Source: Toxonevra muliebris (lineage: Eukaryota > Arthropoda > Insecta > Diptera > Pallopteridae). From it: DNA of 64,000 bases. Each line of letters begins with the position of its first letter. Within the stretch, counting starts at the first letter, position 1. Shown in pieces: positions 11,256 through 21,569 of the stretch. The position numbers and the translations under genes were made by a program. Location: the NCBI GenBank assembly GCA_963691655.1, contig OY829326.1, positions 109,589,388 through 109,653,387 of the forward strand, given 5' to 3'. The notes beneath the pieces are model-generated. The model was not told where the DNA came from, ran no database searches, and worked only from the letters and a program-made list of their open reading frames with translations.

Positions 11256-11539
11256 TTAACCCGGCGTCAATGAACATGGGCGTATTACACCCGAGTTGTG
11301 CAGAAATTTTAGCCAAATATAGTTGATCTTATCGTTTTGTTCCAAAAAATATATTTAAGAAGAAGAGAATATTTTTATGTTATTTTTTTTTGTTTACACT
11401 TAAAATATGTTTTATGAAATTAAAAACGAAAACCTTAAAAAAAATTTAGTTTTAATTTTAGAATTTATTGTTTCTCGAGTGTCACACACCCAGTTCATTG
11501 ACGGTATAACAAAAATTATGTTCATTGACGGCGGGTTAA
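11256..11539. mobile_element. piggyBac-type MITE, 276 bp plus TTAA duplication
   Basis: TTAA at 11256-11259 and 11536-11539 flanks 18-bp terminal inverted repeats: CCCGGCGTCAATGAACAT on the left and, inverted, CCCGCCGTCAATGAACAT on the right (one mismatch). The sub-terminal GTTCATTGACGG is repeated near the right end (about 11491 and 11520). There is no coding capacity. TTAA plus CCC-starting termini is the piggyBac superfamily signature. Confidence 0.85.
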
Positions 11540-11597
11540 AGACAAAACGTTTGTTTTTTGGCTGGATGAAGAATATTTTGTTCCAACTAAACCTATA

Positions 11598-12848
11598 CAG
11601 GGTGACAATCGTAAAGTGACGCAAACATTTCAGCAGTTATTTTCAAAAGGACGTACTTCCATTAAGTACAATTAAGTGTTAACATTCGATATAACCTTCG
11701 ATTAGCCTGCACACATGCCTTCAATCGATCCGGAAATCGTAGGACTGTTCGCCGAAGGAATTCTTGATCAATTTCAGTCCAGGCTTTCTCTAATGAATTT
11801 GTCAGCGACTCCAGACTGTGGTGTTGAGATGCACAAGCCTTACTCTCTAAAATACTCCAAATAGAGTAGTCCATTGGATTCAAGTCTGGGGAGTATGGTG
11901 GCCATTCTTGAGATGTTATGAATCCAGAAAAATTGTCTTTTATCCATGTTTGCGTTAATTTTGCCATGTGGGAAGGTTCAGAATCTTGCTGGAAAGTCCA
12001 GTTCTCATTTCCAAATGTATCTTGGGCCCAGGGAAGAACATGTTCATTTAAAATGCTCCGATAAACAACCTGGTCAATTTTAACACCCTCTTCAACGAAT
12101 ATTAGAGTGGTTCTGGCATTAGCGGAAACTCCAGCCCATACCATAACGGAAGCTGGCTTTTGAACTCGGCCAACAGTCCTATTTTGTTGCGATGATGATG
12201 TTAGCCACATTCGGTAATTTTGCGCATTGAAATGTTGTTCAACCGTGAAAATTTTTTCATCTGTAAACAAGATATTTTCAACATTTTTTAACACGGAGGA
12301 GCGTAGCAACGCCTTGCATCTTTGCAGTCGCAAATCATTCTTTTTTTGTGTCAGATCTTGAGCTTTTCGGAGCTTGTACGGCTTAAGATTAAGCTTTGAT
12401 TTTGCAATGATTCGCACTGTTTCACGGTTTACTTCCACTTCCTTAGCGATTTTTCTCATTGAGCGCCTTGGATTTCGCTTGATTCGTTTACGAATTTTTT
12501 CTGTTAAACCAGTAGTGGCAACTGTTGAAAATTTTCCCCGGTCTCTATCTCCAAAACCCCCACTTTCATTATATCGAATAATAGCTCGGTCTACCGTACG
12601 ACTTGACAAATTTAAAGCCTTTGCAATTTGACGGCTACTATAATTTGTAAAATGAAATTTCATAATTTCATGACGAATATTTTCCTTGTCCATTTTTATG
12701 GAAATTTCAAAATGTAATAACAAAAATTCAAATGAAATTAAAAGCAAAGCCAATGATGAATGAATTTGCTTTTTAAATTAAAGTAACGGTAAATGGCAAA
12801 GCTTGCTGCAGAGTATTAAACTTGCGTCACTTTACAATTGTCACCCTG
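11598..12848 (-). mobile_element. Intact maT (DD37D) Tc1/mariner-superfamily transposon
   Basis: 1251 bp flanked by TA (11596-11597 and 12849-12850). The terminal inverted repeats are 27 bp with one mismatch, beginning CAGGGTGACAAT and ending GTGACGCAA when read inward from each end. A full-length transposase ORF on the minus strand fills the interior. No nonsense codon or internal deletion was seen, so this may be an active copy. Confidence 0.93.
11662..12693 (-). CDS. maT-type (DD37D) transposase
   Basis: Cut-and-paste transposase of about 343 aa. I chose the ATG at 12693 (MDKENIRHEI) because the in-frame extension to 12753 is hydrophobic and unlike the family N-terminus. An N-terminal pair of helix-turn-helix regions (SSRQIAKALNLSSRTVDRAI, then SMRKIAKEVEVNRETVRII) would bind the terminal repeats. 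Catalytic residues are Asp in FTDEKIF, Asp in QQDSEPSH and Asp in SPDLNPMDYSIW. I count 37 residues between the second and third, the DD37D spacing of the maT family. The length is normal and the frame is intact. A DD34D mariner identity is excluded by the spacing. Confidence 0.9.
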   Translation of the reverse strand: MDKENIRHEIMKFHFTNYSSRQIAKALNLSSRTVDRAIIRYNESGGFGDRDRGKFSTVATTGLTEKIRKRIKRNPRRSMRKIAKEVEVNRETVRIIAKSKLNLKPYKLRKAQDLTQKKNDLRLQRCKALLRSSVLKNVENILFTDEKIFTVEQHFNAQNYRMWLTSSSQQNRTVGRVQKPASVMVWAGVSANARTTLIFVEEGVKIDQVVYRSILNEHVLPWAQDTFGNENWTFQQDSEPSHMAKLTQTWIKDNFSGFITSQEWPPYSPDLNPMDYSIWSILESKACASQHHSLESLTNSLEKAWTEIDQEFLRRTVLRFPDRLKACVQANRRLYRMLTLNCT

Positions 12849-12850
12849 TA

Positions 12851-14937
12851 TTCAAAGGAAATATTTCTCACTGCAAAATACCTAAGCGTAATTTTTTGAT
12901 GCTATTAATAATAATTTCCATTTCCCTTTATAATGGTTTACAAAACTCTTTTCAATCAAAGCTTAGGAAAACTTTACAAGAATTGGTATGGGATTCATAA
13001 AAATAGAAAAAAATATGTAGTGAATTGATGACATCTGGCCCAGTAACCTTCTAAGATTGTACAATTATACATAATTTAAATAAAATATGTGACCATCAAA
13101 ACATCTGCCAAAGAAAAAATTGTAAATAATTGAAAAATTAATGCTCTAGAGCAAAAAGAAAATCGCTCACAATCCAATGGTAATAATTACAATTCAAGGA
13201 TTTTTATATTTTTGCATTCTTTCAAAAGCAAATACTAAAGATGATGATGGAATTTTTTCAAACAATTAAATATTAAATCATAGCTAAAATTTTTTTACAC
13301 ATAATCCAAATGATTCATGAGAACACAAACAAATATTTTCTTTACTTAATAAATTTACTTTATTTTATTTACTTTCTATATTTTATTGATCTACAACAAA
13401 TCTCCCACTTAAATCACATTTTTTTTTTTTAATTTTTTCCTTATACATTTACCCACAGGCAGGTTCAATGTCCTTATATTTTGTTTTTGCTCTCGATCAT
13501 AATGACTGACAACCTCTCTAGTTACATTATTCGATTAGCGTTAAATTTAAGTGCTTAATTCATTTTATTGCTATCAACACATAGAACATCAACAGCAATC
13601 AACACAAGCTATAACAGCAACAACAACGGCACCAGCAGCAAATCGTCCATTTATAATACAATAGAAAATTATATATTGCTTTTTTTGTAGCAATTTACTT
13701 ATGGCAAAAATTCATTCAATGTTTATGTTGGCAATTTTTTGCATTTGCTCTTTTTCTATCTCTCTCTGTTTCTATATCCATCTCTACTTGATTGCTGCGT
13801 TCCTGTTATTCACAAATGGTAATGGTAATTACCTTAATTACCATTATTATGTGGTCCCTGAATAGCATGAGTTTGTACGTGTTTATTTATGAAAATGTTA
13901 GTGCTGCCAGCAAGACGAAAAATTACAAACTTTATAAAGAAATTACTGAAAGCGATGATAAGATTCATGTTTAAACTTATTTTTTCTTTTAAGCTATCAT
14001 TATCAATTTACTTCAACATTAGTTTGCATTTAATTTCCCATTAAATTTTAGTATTTATAACTAACTCTCCTGATAAACAAGAACAAACAGTTTATATTGA
14101 TACAAGTGTGGCAACTCTTAATCAAAAAACTTCCCAAACCAACCATGCCATTGAAGCCACTCAAACCACCCTCCTTCACATCTGCTTGCTTACCTGCGTA
14201 TGTTTACGGCTTTGCATAGCTTTACAGCAAACAGGTAGCAATTTCAATTAACATAATACACGTCCCTGTTCGCTATAACAAAATTTTTGTTGTTTTTTTT
14301 TTAATCATATATTTTTTGACTGTGATTTTCGTTGAAACCCAATTATGTCACAACAATGTGTTGTAAGGTAAAGGTAGCTTAATCATTTTTGGTGTGTGCG
14401 AGCATTTCATTCATTGTAAGTGAGGGTTCAGTGTAATTAAAAGGTCAGTGAACTTAAGTGAGTAGGTGCATGATGCTATATTGGAAGGAATGATATGTAA
14501 GTAAGCATTTATGTATGTCTATGGGTGTTGTCACTTAATACAAGGCACACATTTGATAAAATAATTTTAAAGTTTTGAAATAGAATAGCTAGTTGTGAAC
14601 AATAAAATTGTGCAAACAAATTTTCCCCATGGCAAATTTGCATTAAATTGAGAAATAAATTTTAAAACTGATGTCCTTAAGGCTTTACACATTTACCTAC
14701 TAATTTTTGTGCCTGTAACTAACTCAGCGAATAGTATTAGAAAAAGGATTGCTGGAACATTCCACTTATGAAAAATAATTGCCTTAAACGTGATTGAATG
14801 GGAGCGACAGTTTTCATCTGAAATCAATAGGGATTCAAATTTATTTTTAATTAAATTCAATTTTTTAGAGGTGTTTAAACAAAAGAGCATAACTTTTTTC
14901 CATTTTTTAAAACTTTTTTTCCAATAAAACGGAACAG
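12851..14937. other. Intergenic, no gene seen
   Basis: A/T-rich sequence with T-runs and a short CAACAACGGCACCAGCAGC stretch near 13620. The ORFs here are short and show no recognisable similarity. Nothing supports a gene. Confidence 0.6.
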
Positions 14938-15764
14938 GTTTTTTCGTTCGTTGACCTAGGTGTCACAATGGACACCAAATTAACTTTTAGTTTACATATC
15001 AACTCAACTATTAATAAGGCTAAGGGCATCCTTGGTTTTGTTAAAAGATGGTCTAAAGAATTTACCGATCCATATGTCACGAAATCACTTCACACTGCAC
15101 TTGTAAGACCAGTTCTGGAGTATGGTTCTGCTGTGTGGAGCCCTCAGTACATCTGTTATGCTGATAAGTTGGAATCTGTGCAAAAACAGTTCCTCTTGTT
15201 TGCTCTACGTTCGTTACACTGGAGTCCATCAAAGCACCTCCCGCCTTATGAACAACGGTTAAAACTTATAAGCTTGCCAACTCTTCGGAGCAGAAGAGTT
15301 ATGCTAAATGTGATGTTTGTGACTAAATTATTAAATGGTTATATTGATTCTCAATTTTTACTCAATGAAATCAAAATTAATGTTCCAAATCGCTGTTCTA
15401 GATATCCAATTCCTATTAAACTTGATGCTTGTAGAACAAACTATGCCCAAAATAACCCTTTTCGTTTTATGTGTAATAATTTCAATTCTCTGCACAACAT
15501 TTTCGACATTTCCGACTCTCTCCAGTATATAAAATTAAATGTATTAAATTTTCTTAATCGTTAAACAGCTGATGATTACTAATAATCTGTAGCTATAAAG
15601 AAGACCAAATAGAGATTTATTCTCCCCAATCAGCGCTTTATCAGGGCATTCCGGAATGCATCTGAATCGGTCACCAAATCCGTACGTCATGCGGATGTGC
15701 TCCTCGTGCGGATGGACGGGTAAGTGGGTCCGTTGGGATTAAAAACAAAAAAAAAAAAAAAAAA
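14938..15764 (+). pseudogene. 5'-truncated LINE, C-terminal part of reverse transcriptase ORF
   Basis: The open frame (about 14938-15564) starts within DLGVTMDTKLTFS, the conserved block after the RT palm and thumb. It continues with SLHTALVRPVLEYGSAVWSP, ESVQKQFLLFALR and PPYEQRLKLISLPTLRSRR. This is the usual C-terminus of Jockey/CR1-group non-LTR elements. Only about 210 residues remain and there is no catalytic domain, so it cannot move by itself. A 180-bp tail follows, ending in a run of A at 15741-15764 that would be the 3' end. The 5' truncation is typical of incomplete target-primed reverse transcription. Confidence 0.75.
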
Positions 15765-16790
15765 CTCCTATTTTGTAAAGGTGTTCTCTGAGCCCGCAGT
15801 GCCCAGTCAGAACACCAGCTAATATACGCAGTCTGTTTTTGTTGAGACCAATGCAGAATGCGTATCTATTCTTGTTATAGTTACCTAGAAGCGTTTTGGA
15901 TTGCCTCAGTCCCGGAAGATTAGTAAAGAGTTCTTGCCTCTTGTTTTTCTCTTTCTGCCTGAGTACTTCCCTGATTACGCTATCTCCTATTCCACAGAAG
16001 GGTTCAGGTCCCACGAAAGTGGTCGCTGCTCCCTTTCTAGCAAGCTCGTCTGCCTGCTCATTGCCCTCTATTCCTAAGTGTACAGGAACCCAACATAGGC
16101 CGACTTTATTGTCCTTGCCCAGCTGATTGAGCTTGCTCAAATAGTCCCACACCAGTTTAGAGTTGATCTCAGAGGAGCATAATGCTCGAATAGCTGCCTG
16201 GCTATCCGACATGATAGCGATATCTTGCCGTTTGTACTTCCTATTCAGGTTGAATTGCGCACATATATCGTTTGCATGAATTTCAGCTTGAAAGATGCTA
16301 GGATACTTCCCCATCGGCTCAGAGTGTTTGATTCTTGGTCCAAATACTCCTGCCCCAGTTCCATCCTCGTTCGTGACCCATCTGTATACCACTTAATCGT
16401 GTGCTCTTTGAGTGTGTAGTTATGTTCTACACTCTCCCATTCATTCTTACTACTAAGTTTTGCAACGAAGTGTTTCTCAAAACTATACTGTTTGTCCATT
16501 CTGTCCTGGGGGCAGTCCAAAAGATGGTTGTCTTTCCCCGGGCTATCTCGATTTTCAGGCCCTATAGATCGCCCCGTTAACCTTTTATTTCCTGTTGCTC
16601 TTACGATTGCTGTCTTGGAGGTACCCTCTATCACGAGGTGCAATGGAGTCAGCTCTAATAGTACCTCTAGTGCAGCAGTCGGACATGTTCTCATCGCTCC
16701 CGTTATACAGATACATGCCAACCTTTGAACTTTTCCTAATTTAGGTTTCACTGTTTTTAGTTGTGTTCTGCTTGCAATTTCGACAAACAA
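15765..16790 (-). pseudogene. LOA/R1-like LINE fragment: end of RT plus RNase H, frameshifted
   Basis: Minus-strand LINE ORF2 remnant. The upstream frame (from 16790) has KVQRLACICITGAMRTCPTA and TPLHLVIEG, the thumb/linker of LINEs with a terminal RNase H, then reaches WYTDGSRT. There a frameshift near 16380 moves the domain to the other frame: DGTGAGVFG, IFQAEIHA, IMSDSQAAIRAL and WVPVHLGIEGNEQADELAR. The RNase H Asp, Glu and Asp residues are present but split across two frames. The C-terminus breaks off after GHCGLREHLYKIG at 15765, exactly where the forward LINE's A-run ends. It is 5'- and 3'-truncated and non-functional. Confidence 0.8.
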
Positions 16791-16925
16791 AAATATCCGA
16801 CGTAGCTATAAATACGTTGAAAAATTCAATAATGCTATAACAATGTTGGGGCATAACAATCACATTGTCGCTAATGGTATCCGAAAGTTTTTTTTGCGCT
16901 GATAAGCTCTTTATCTTCGTCACAT

Positions 16926-18038
16926 TTACTTAATTCATTCTTTCTTAGAATACTCATTTACGTGTTGAGATATTTTACATGGTCTACTAGTGTGAGTAGA
17001 AGCACCCTGCTCTTTTTTTGGATCCTTTGAAATTTTGTCGCCAAACTTGAAACACACATCGGAGGACACCATCAGTGAATTAAACGCGCATAAGACTCAA
17101 TATTGCCTGTTTTCTCACAAACGAGTTTTCCAGCTCTTGATGTTCGGGGCATGTCCATCCAATGTGAAATTCGTTGGAATAATCATATTTTTACGTGTTA
17201 AAAGAAGCAGCCTAGTGACTCGGTTATTCAGAGCGATGTAAGATATACTTCACCTCGACTGATCTCCGTAGGAAATGCACGACCGCAACTGGAGCTTCTG
17301 TACCGAATTAAATATTAGGCGATATGGCCAATAGAAGACAGTCCGATTTAAAACTTTGGGAACATATTTTCGGTTAATTTTTCTAATAATTTAGGGTATA
17401 AATAAAATCTTTTACCCCCTTATTACTTAGTTAGACTTAACAACTTGGGTAACTTGGATATTATGCATATTATATTCGAGCTATTCGAATTTTCCTACCA
17501 CTAAAACTTCAAACTCAAGTCCACAAGCTAGACTATTATTAAACATTGGACGAAGATGAGCTTAAGCCATTAGTTGACAATGACATTTTTAATCAATAAA
17601 AACAACACTTTTAGTCTATAAAAACACATTTTTTCAGCGGTACGTTTCCGCACCATTGTTAATTAATGGGTTAATGAGTTAAATTCCACTAAACTTATGA
17701 AGAAGACTGTAGAGCATAAATTTGCTTCATAAACCATAAGCAGTACTTTAAGCAAACTATTTTAAAATTCAATTGAAAAACTTAATCTTAGTTTAGTAGT
17801 AATAAATGATTTACTCTGTCCTAGTTGAGCTCAATGGTAGATCTAGAATTTCAGAAGGGCAGAGCAAATTCAGACCAGAATCCAGTGCAAAAGTAGATCG
17901 AAAATTAAGTAATAATCAGAACAAAATTCTTGCCAAAAATCAAAGCAAAGTAAGCAAAAAACCAGACGGAAATTCAAACCCAAAGTTAAACCGAAAGTTA
18001 AGTGGATATGCAGACCAAAATCCATAGCTAAAAAATGA
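16926..18038. other. Intergenic with cryptic CAGACC repeat
   Basis: No gene recognised. At 17845-18027 there is a degenerate short-period repeat built from CAGACCA.AAT and GAAAATTAAG phrases, like those at 50.1-50.6 kb and 63.1-63.5 kb. A lone GGGTTAA end (TTAA at 17671-17674) resembles the right end of a TTAA element, but I found no left partner. Confidence 0.5.
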
Positions 18039-19870
18039 TTAACCCATTAAGGCCTGGGCATTGCAAAAACACAACGTTGGTAATTTTTCGAATTCTGAAC
18101 ATATAATTAAAAAATCGGAACTTGATGTACTTGATATTTATTCATGTCTTTAGATTATGCCATATTTGATTTGATTCGCTTTCTTTTTTATTATATAAAT
18201 TTTGATCCAAAGTTTACCAATTTTTTTCCCAATTTTAAAAATTTCTTTTGATGTTGCTGTTTTACAGTCCTATATTTGATAAAAATTCATTTTTTAATTC
18301 ATTTTCGTCAACAATTTATTTAAAATATAAATTTAAACTTTTACGTTGCGTATACCCCTTAGTGCTGCTAATTTTGCTTGTGTGGCAGCTCTGTATAAAT
18401 CAACTGATTTCCATTATTTTTATTATGACTTGTTTATATAATTTGTGCTACCGTTCTTTACGTTTTACAATGTTTATAAATCGTTATCGAAGAAGTGATA
18501 AATGGGGTCGACAAAGAAGTTGAATCGGCATTTCGGATCAAATATGAATTTTCGAGGAAACCGTGAGATGTATCAAAAGATAACTAAGACAGTTTATTAA
18601 CAAAAATAGTTAACCAATTTTGAAATTCTCATTATTACTGGTGTACGCTAATTGATCACTGAACCTTTATGAATTGTGTGAGCAGTTTGTTGATGAAGGA
18701 GGGGATTGATCTCATGGTACAAAGCACCAATGTGTACTCACAAATTGATTCGAATGATTCATCGTCTTCCACAAATACCAGCGAAATACGACTGTTTATT
18801 GGCTTTAATAACCACTAACAATTAAAATTAAAGCTTAGAAGTACCCTCCACTCCTGTTCGTCCATGTATTAATCACAATATTTGTATTCATACGTTGACC
18901 ACTCGTAAGTACTTTTTCACCACTTTTCGATGACAAGACAATAACGCAATAAATTTCTATAAACAAAATATAAAAATAAGTTTTAAATAATAAAAAATAA
19001 TTGCAAAAACATTTTTTTCTTATTTGAAATGATTTAAAACCCAATTTTAAATCATTAATTTTGTGATAAAACTAAGATCTCTATATACTACATAGATAAA
19101 AATGTGATTACTAAAGGTACATTATTGTGTAGCCCATAGGCCCAGCGCTCAGTGCGTCGACAGAAGGCAAAAGTCCAAAATTTTGTAAACCAAAATTCCA
19201 AAAATTTCGTACCATTTTAAAGGTAATAATTCAAGCAAGTAAGAAACAATAACAGTTTTGGTAAAAACACATCTTGGGGACCGGTGTAAGCCATCAAAGT
19301 GGAGATATTTTACTCAGAAATCAATACCTAATACAGTTGAGGTTTAAAGCATTTTACAAAACAGTCTACCACAAAAGAACTAAGTGAACTTTTATAACAA
19401 CATTTCATGTATTTATTTCTAATTAAATATATCCCCAGATATATTTTTATTCCTAAACTTTTTAAGTTATATTTTTAAGAGAAGCTTAAAAATTAAAATT
19501 TTTTATGGAATAAACCAAAAATTCTCCAAATTCAATGGACAAAAAAAAAAGGTCACAAAAGTTCACAAAAAAAAAAGTTCATTTGTGTATAGTACAAACT
19601 ATCGACTATCAGGATTAGAAAAAAAAATTCTGCATATTTTTGCTCTTTTTCCAAAAAAGTTATTTTAAAAATAGGTCCAAAAGCAACTTTTCGTGTTTGA
19701 AAAATCCGAGGCTTACATAGAAGTGTATAAGTCGCAAGCAAAAAACTCTCCAGTTTTACATTTTTTAAGCTCTAACATTATTCAATTATATGACATATAA
19801 ATACTTTTTGCTGTTTTGTACAATTTAAAAACAATTATAAGGTAAATAGTACTAACCACCTTTGTACATA

Positions 19871-21165
19871 AGGAGTGAGATCGAAAAATCTTAACACACT
19901 TTTTACCTAATAATTTTTTTTGGGTGTAAAATTTAAAAATTTCTTTGATCCAGTTATCTTTGAAAAATACGTCAGTAGTTATTTTTAATGACAAACATGT
20001 TGATTTATTGTGAGTTTGATCAAAATGAGTGAAGAAAAAGAAGTACGTCTTAAATTTATTAAAAATTTTCAAAAAAATCTAAATTGGTCCTACAAAAAAT
20101 TGGCCAAAGAATTGAAGGTCTGCCGTTAAACTGTTTCCATTGTTATTAAACAGTTCCAAGAAAATTTGACCATCGATAGGAAACCTGGTTCGGGAAGAAA
20201 ACAAGGACCACATGATATTGGGAAAGCCAAGAAAATAGAAAGCATATTGAGAAGATCTCCAAACACATCTGGTAGAAAAGCTGCCCGGTTAGTCCAGTGC
20301 TCTGACTATTTGGTGCGAAAAGTTAAAGCCAATGCAGGTTTGAAAACATACAAAGTCCAAAAAGTTCCAGACAGGAATGCTGCAAAAAATGTAGACGCCA
20401 AAAGTAGGGCTCGGAAATTAAAATCGAATTTCATACAAAAATATTCATGTTGTATAATGGACGACGAAACGTATGTACTGGCAGATTTTACGCAGTTTCC
20501 GGGTCAAAATTTTTATATTACTGATGCTGGAGGAAATGTCGAAGAACAATTTAGAATCCAAAAGCAGACAAAATTTCCTAAAAAATTCCTGGTATGGCAA
20601 GCTATATATAGTTGTGGCAAAAGAAGCAAGTCATTTGTTACAGTGGGCTCTATAAATACCGAAATATACATCAAAGAATGTTTGAAAAAAAGATTTCTTC
20701 TTTTCATAAGAGAGCGCAATGTGTCCACATATTTTTGGCCAGATTTGGCAACATGTCACTACGGCAAGAAAGCTCTGGAGTGATACCAGAGTAATAACAT
20801 AGTTTTTGTACCAAGAGAGGCAAAACCTCCAAATTGTCTGGAGCTAAGACCAGTGGAGAGATATTGGGCTCTTGTGAAAAGAAACGTAAAGAGCACAAAA
20901 AAGGTGTCCCAAAATATTGAAGATTTTAAAAGATTGTCAAACAGTTCCAATAAGGTGTCTGAAACAACTATCAAATCTTTAATGGAAGGCTTACTAAAAA
21001 AGGTCCACGAGTTCATAAATAGTGGTTAGAACTATAAAAGTTATATTTTTCTGTAATTTGTAAAATTCTATCAATTAAACAAACAAACAAATTCAAAGCT
21101 CTAAGATCAATCGTTTAAAAATTATTGAATTTTATATATGTTTAGATTTTCTTGATCTCACTCCT
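19871..21165 (+). mobile_element. DD37E Tc1/mariner-superfamily transposon, 1295 bp
   Basis: Flanked by TA (19869-19870 and 21166-21167). Terminal inverted repeats begin AGGAGTGAGATC exactly at both ends and continue with similarity for about 28 bp (AAAATCTTAACACA-like). It contains a transposase frame broken by two nonsense codons, so this copy is not autonomous, though its ends look usable. Confidence 0.85.
20025..21029 (+). pseudogene. DD37E transposase with two nonsense codons
   Basis: Starts at ATG 20025 (MSEEKEVRLKFIK) and stays in one frame to TAG at 21027. It is interrupted by TAA at 20127 in the first DNA-binding helix region (KELKVCR, stop, TVSIVIKQF) and by TGA at 20781 where a Trp codon would be expected (KKALE, stop, YQSNN). 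There are no frameshifts. Catalytic residues are all present: Asp in MDDETYV, Asp in WPDLATCHY and Glu in RPVERYW, with 37 residues between the last two (counting the stop as one). Without the two point changes it would be about 334 aa, normal for the superfamily. A more decayed relative lies at 58510-59716. Confidence 0.85.
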
Positions 21166-21569
21166 TAGTACATCATCGCAATTTTAATTTTGACTTCTTC
21201 ATCTCTCTGGTTACCTTTATTTACATTTACAACAAATTAAAAGATAGTAATCAAGTGTGCAGTGACATCATTATATATGTTTTAACGAACTTTACTTCTA
21301 AAAACAGGGTAAATTTTAAAAACTTCATTTTCGGATTCGGCGCCCTCGAATTAACTTATGTACAAAATTTCATAAAAATCGCTCAATTCCTTTGACTTTT
21401 GCCGAATTTTACACTACGTCGACGCACTGTGCATATACTATAGGACCCAGGGTTCGGGATAAGAATTTTTTTTTTAGATTTTTTTTCTGAGTTGGGTGAA
21501 ATGTAAACTCCATGTGAAGTTTCGTCGATTTTGCACCAGCGGTTATATGCTCAGGTCTTAATAGGTTAA

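Larger units (their letters stand above)
18039..21569. mobile_element. TTAA-bounded element (piggyBac-type ends) with nested insertions
   Basis: TTAA at 18039-18042 and 21566-21569 borders inverted termini CCCATTAAGGCCTGGGCAT (18043 onward) and, inverted from 21565, CCTATTAAGACCTGAGCAT, a 16/19 match. The ends resemble those of the 213-1491 element. Inside lie a second inverted pair (19149-19171 against 21395-21434) and a DD37E transposon (19871-21165). I see no piggyBac transposase ORF. The two ends might belong to separate copies of one family rather than one 3.5-kb element. Confidence 0.5.
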
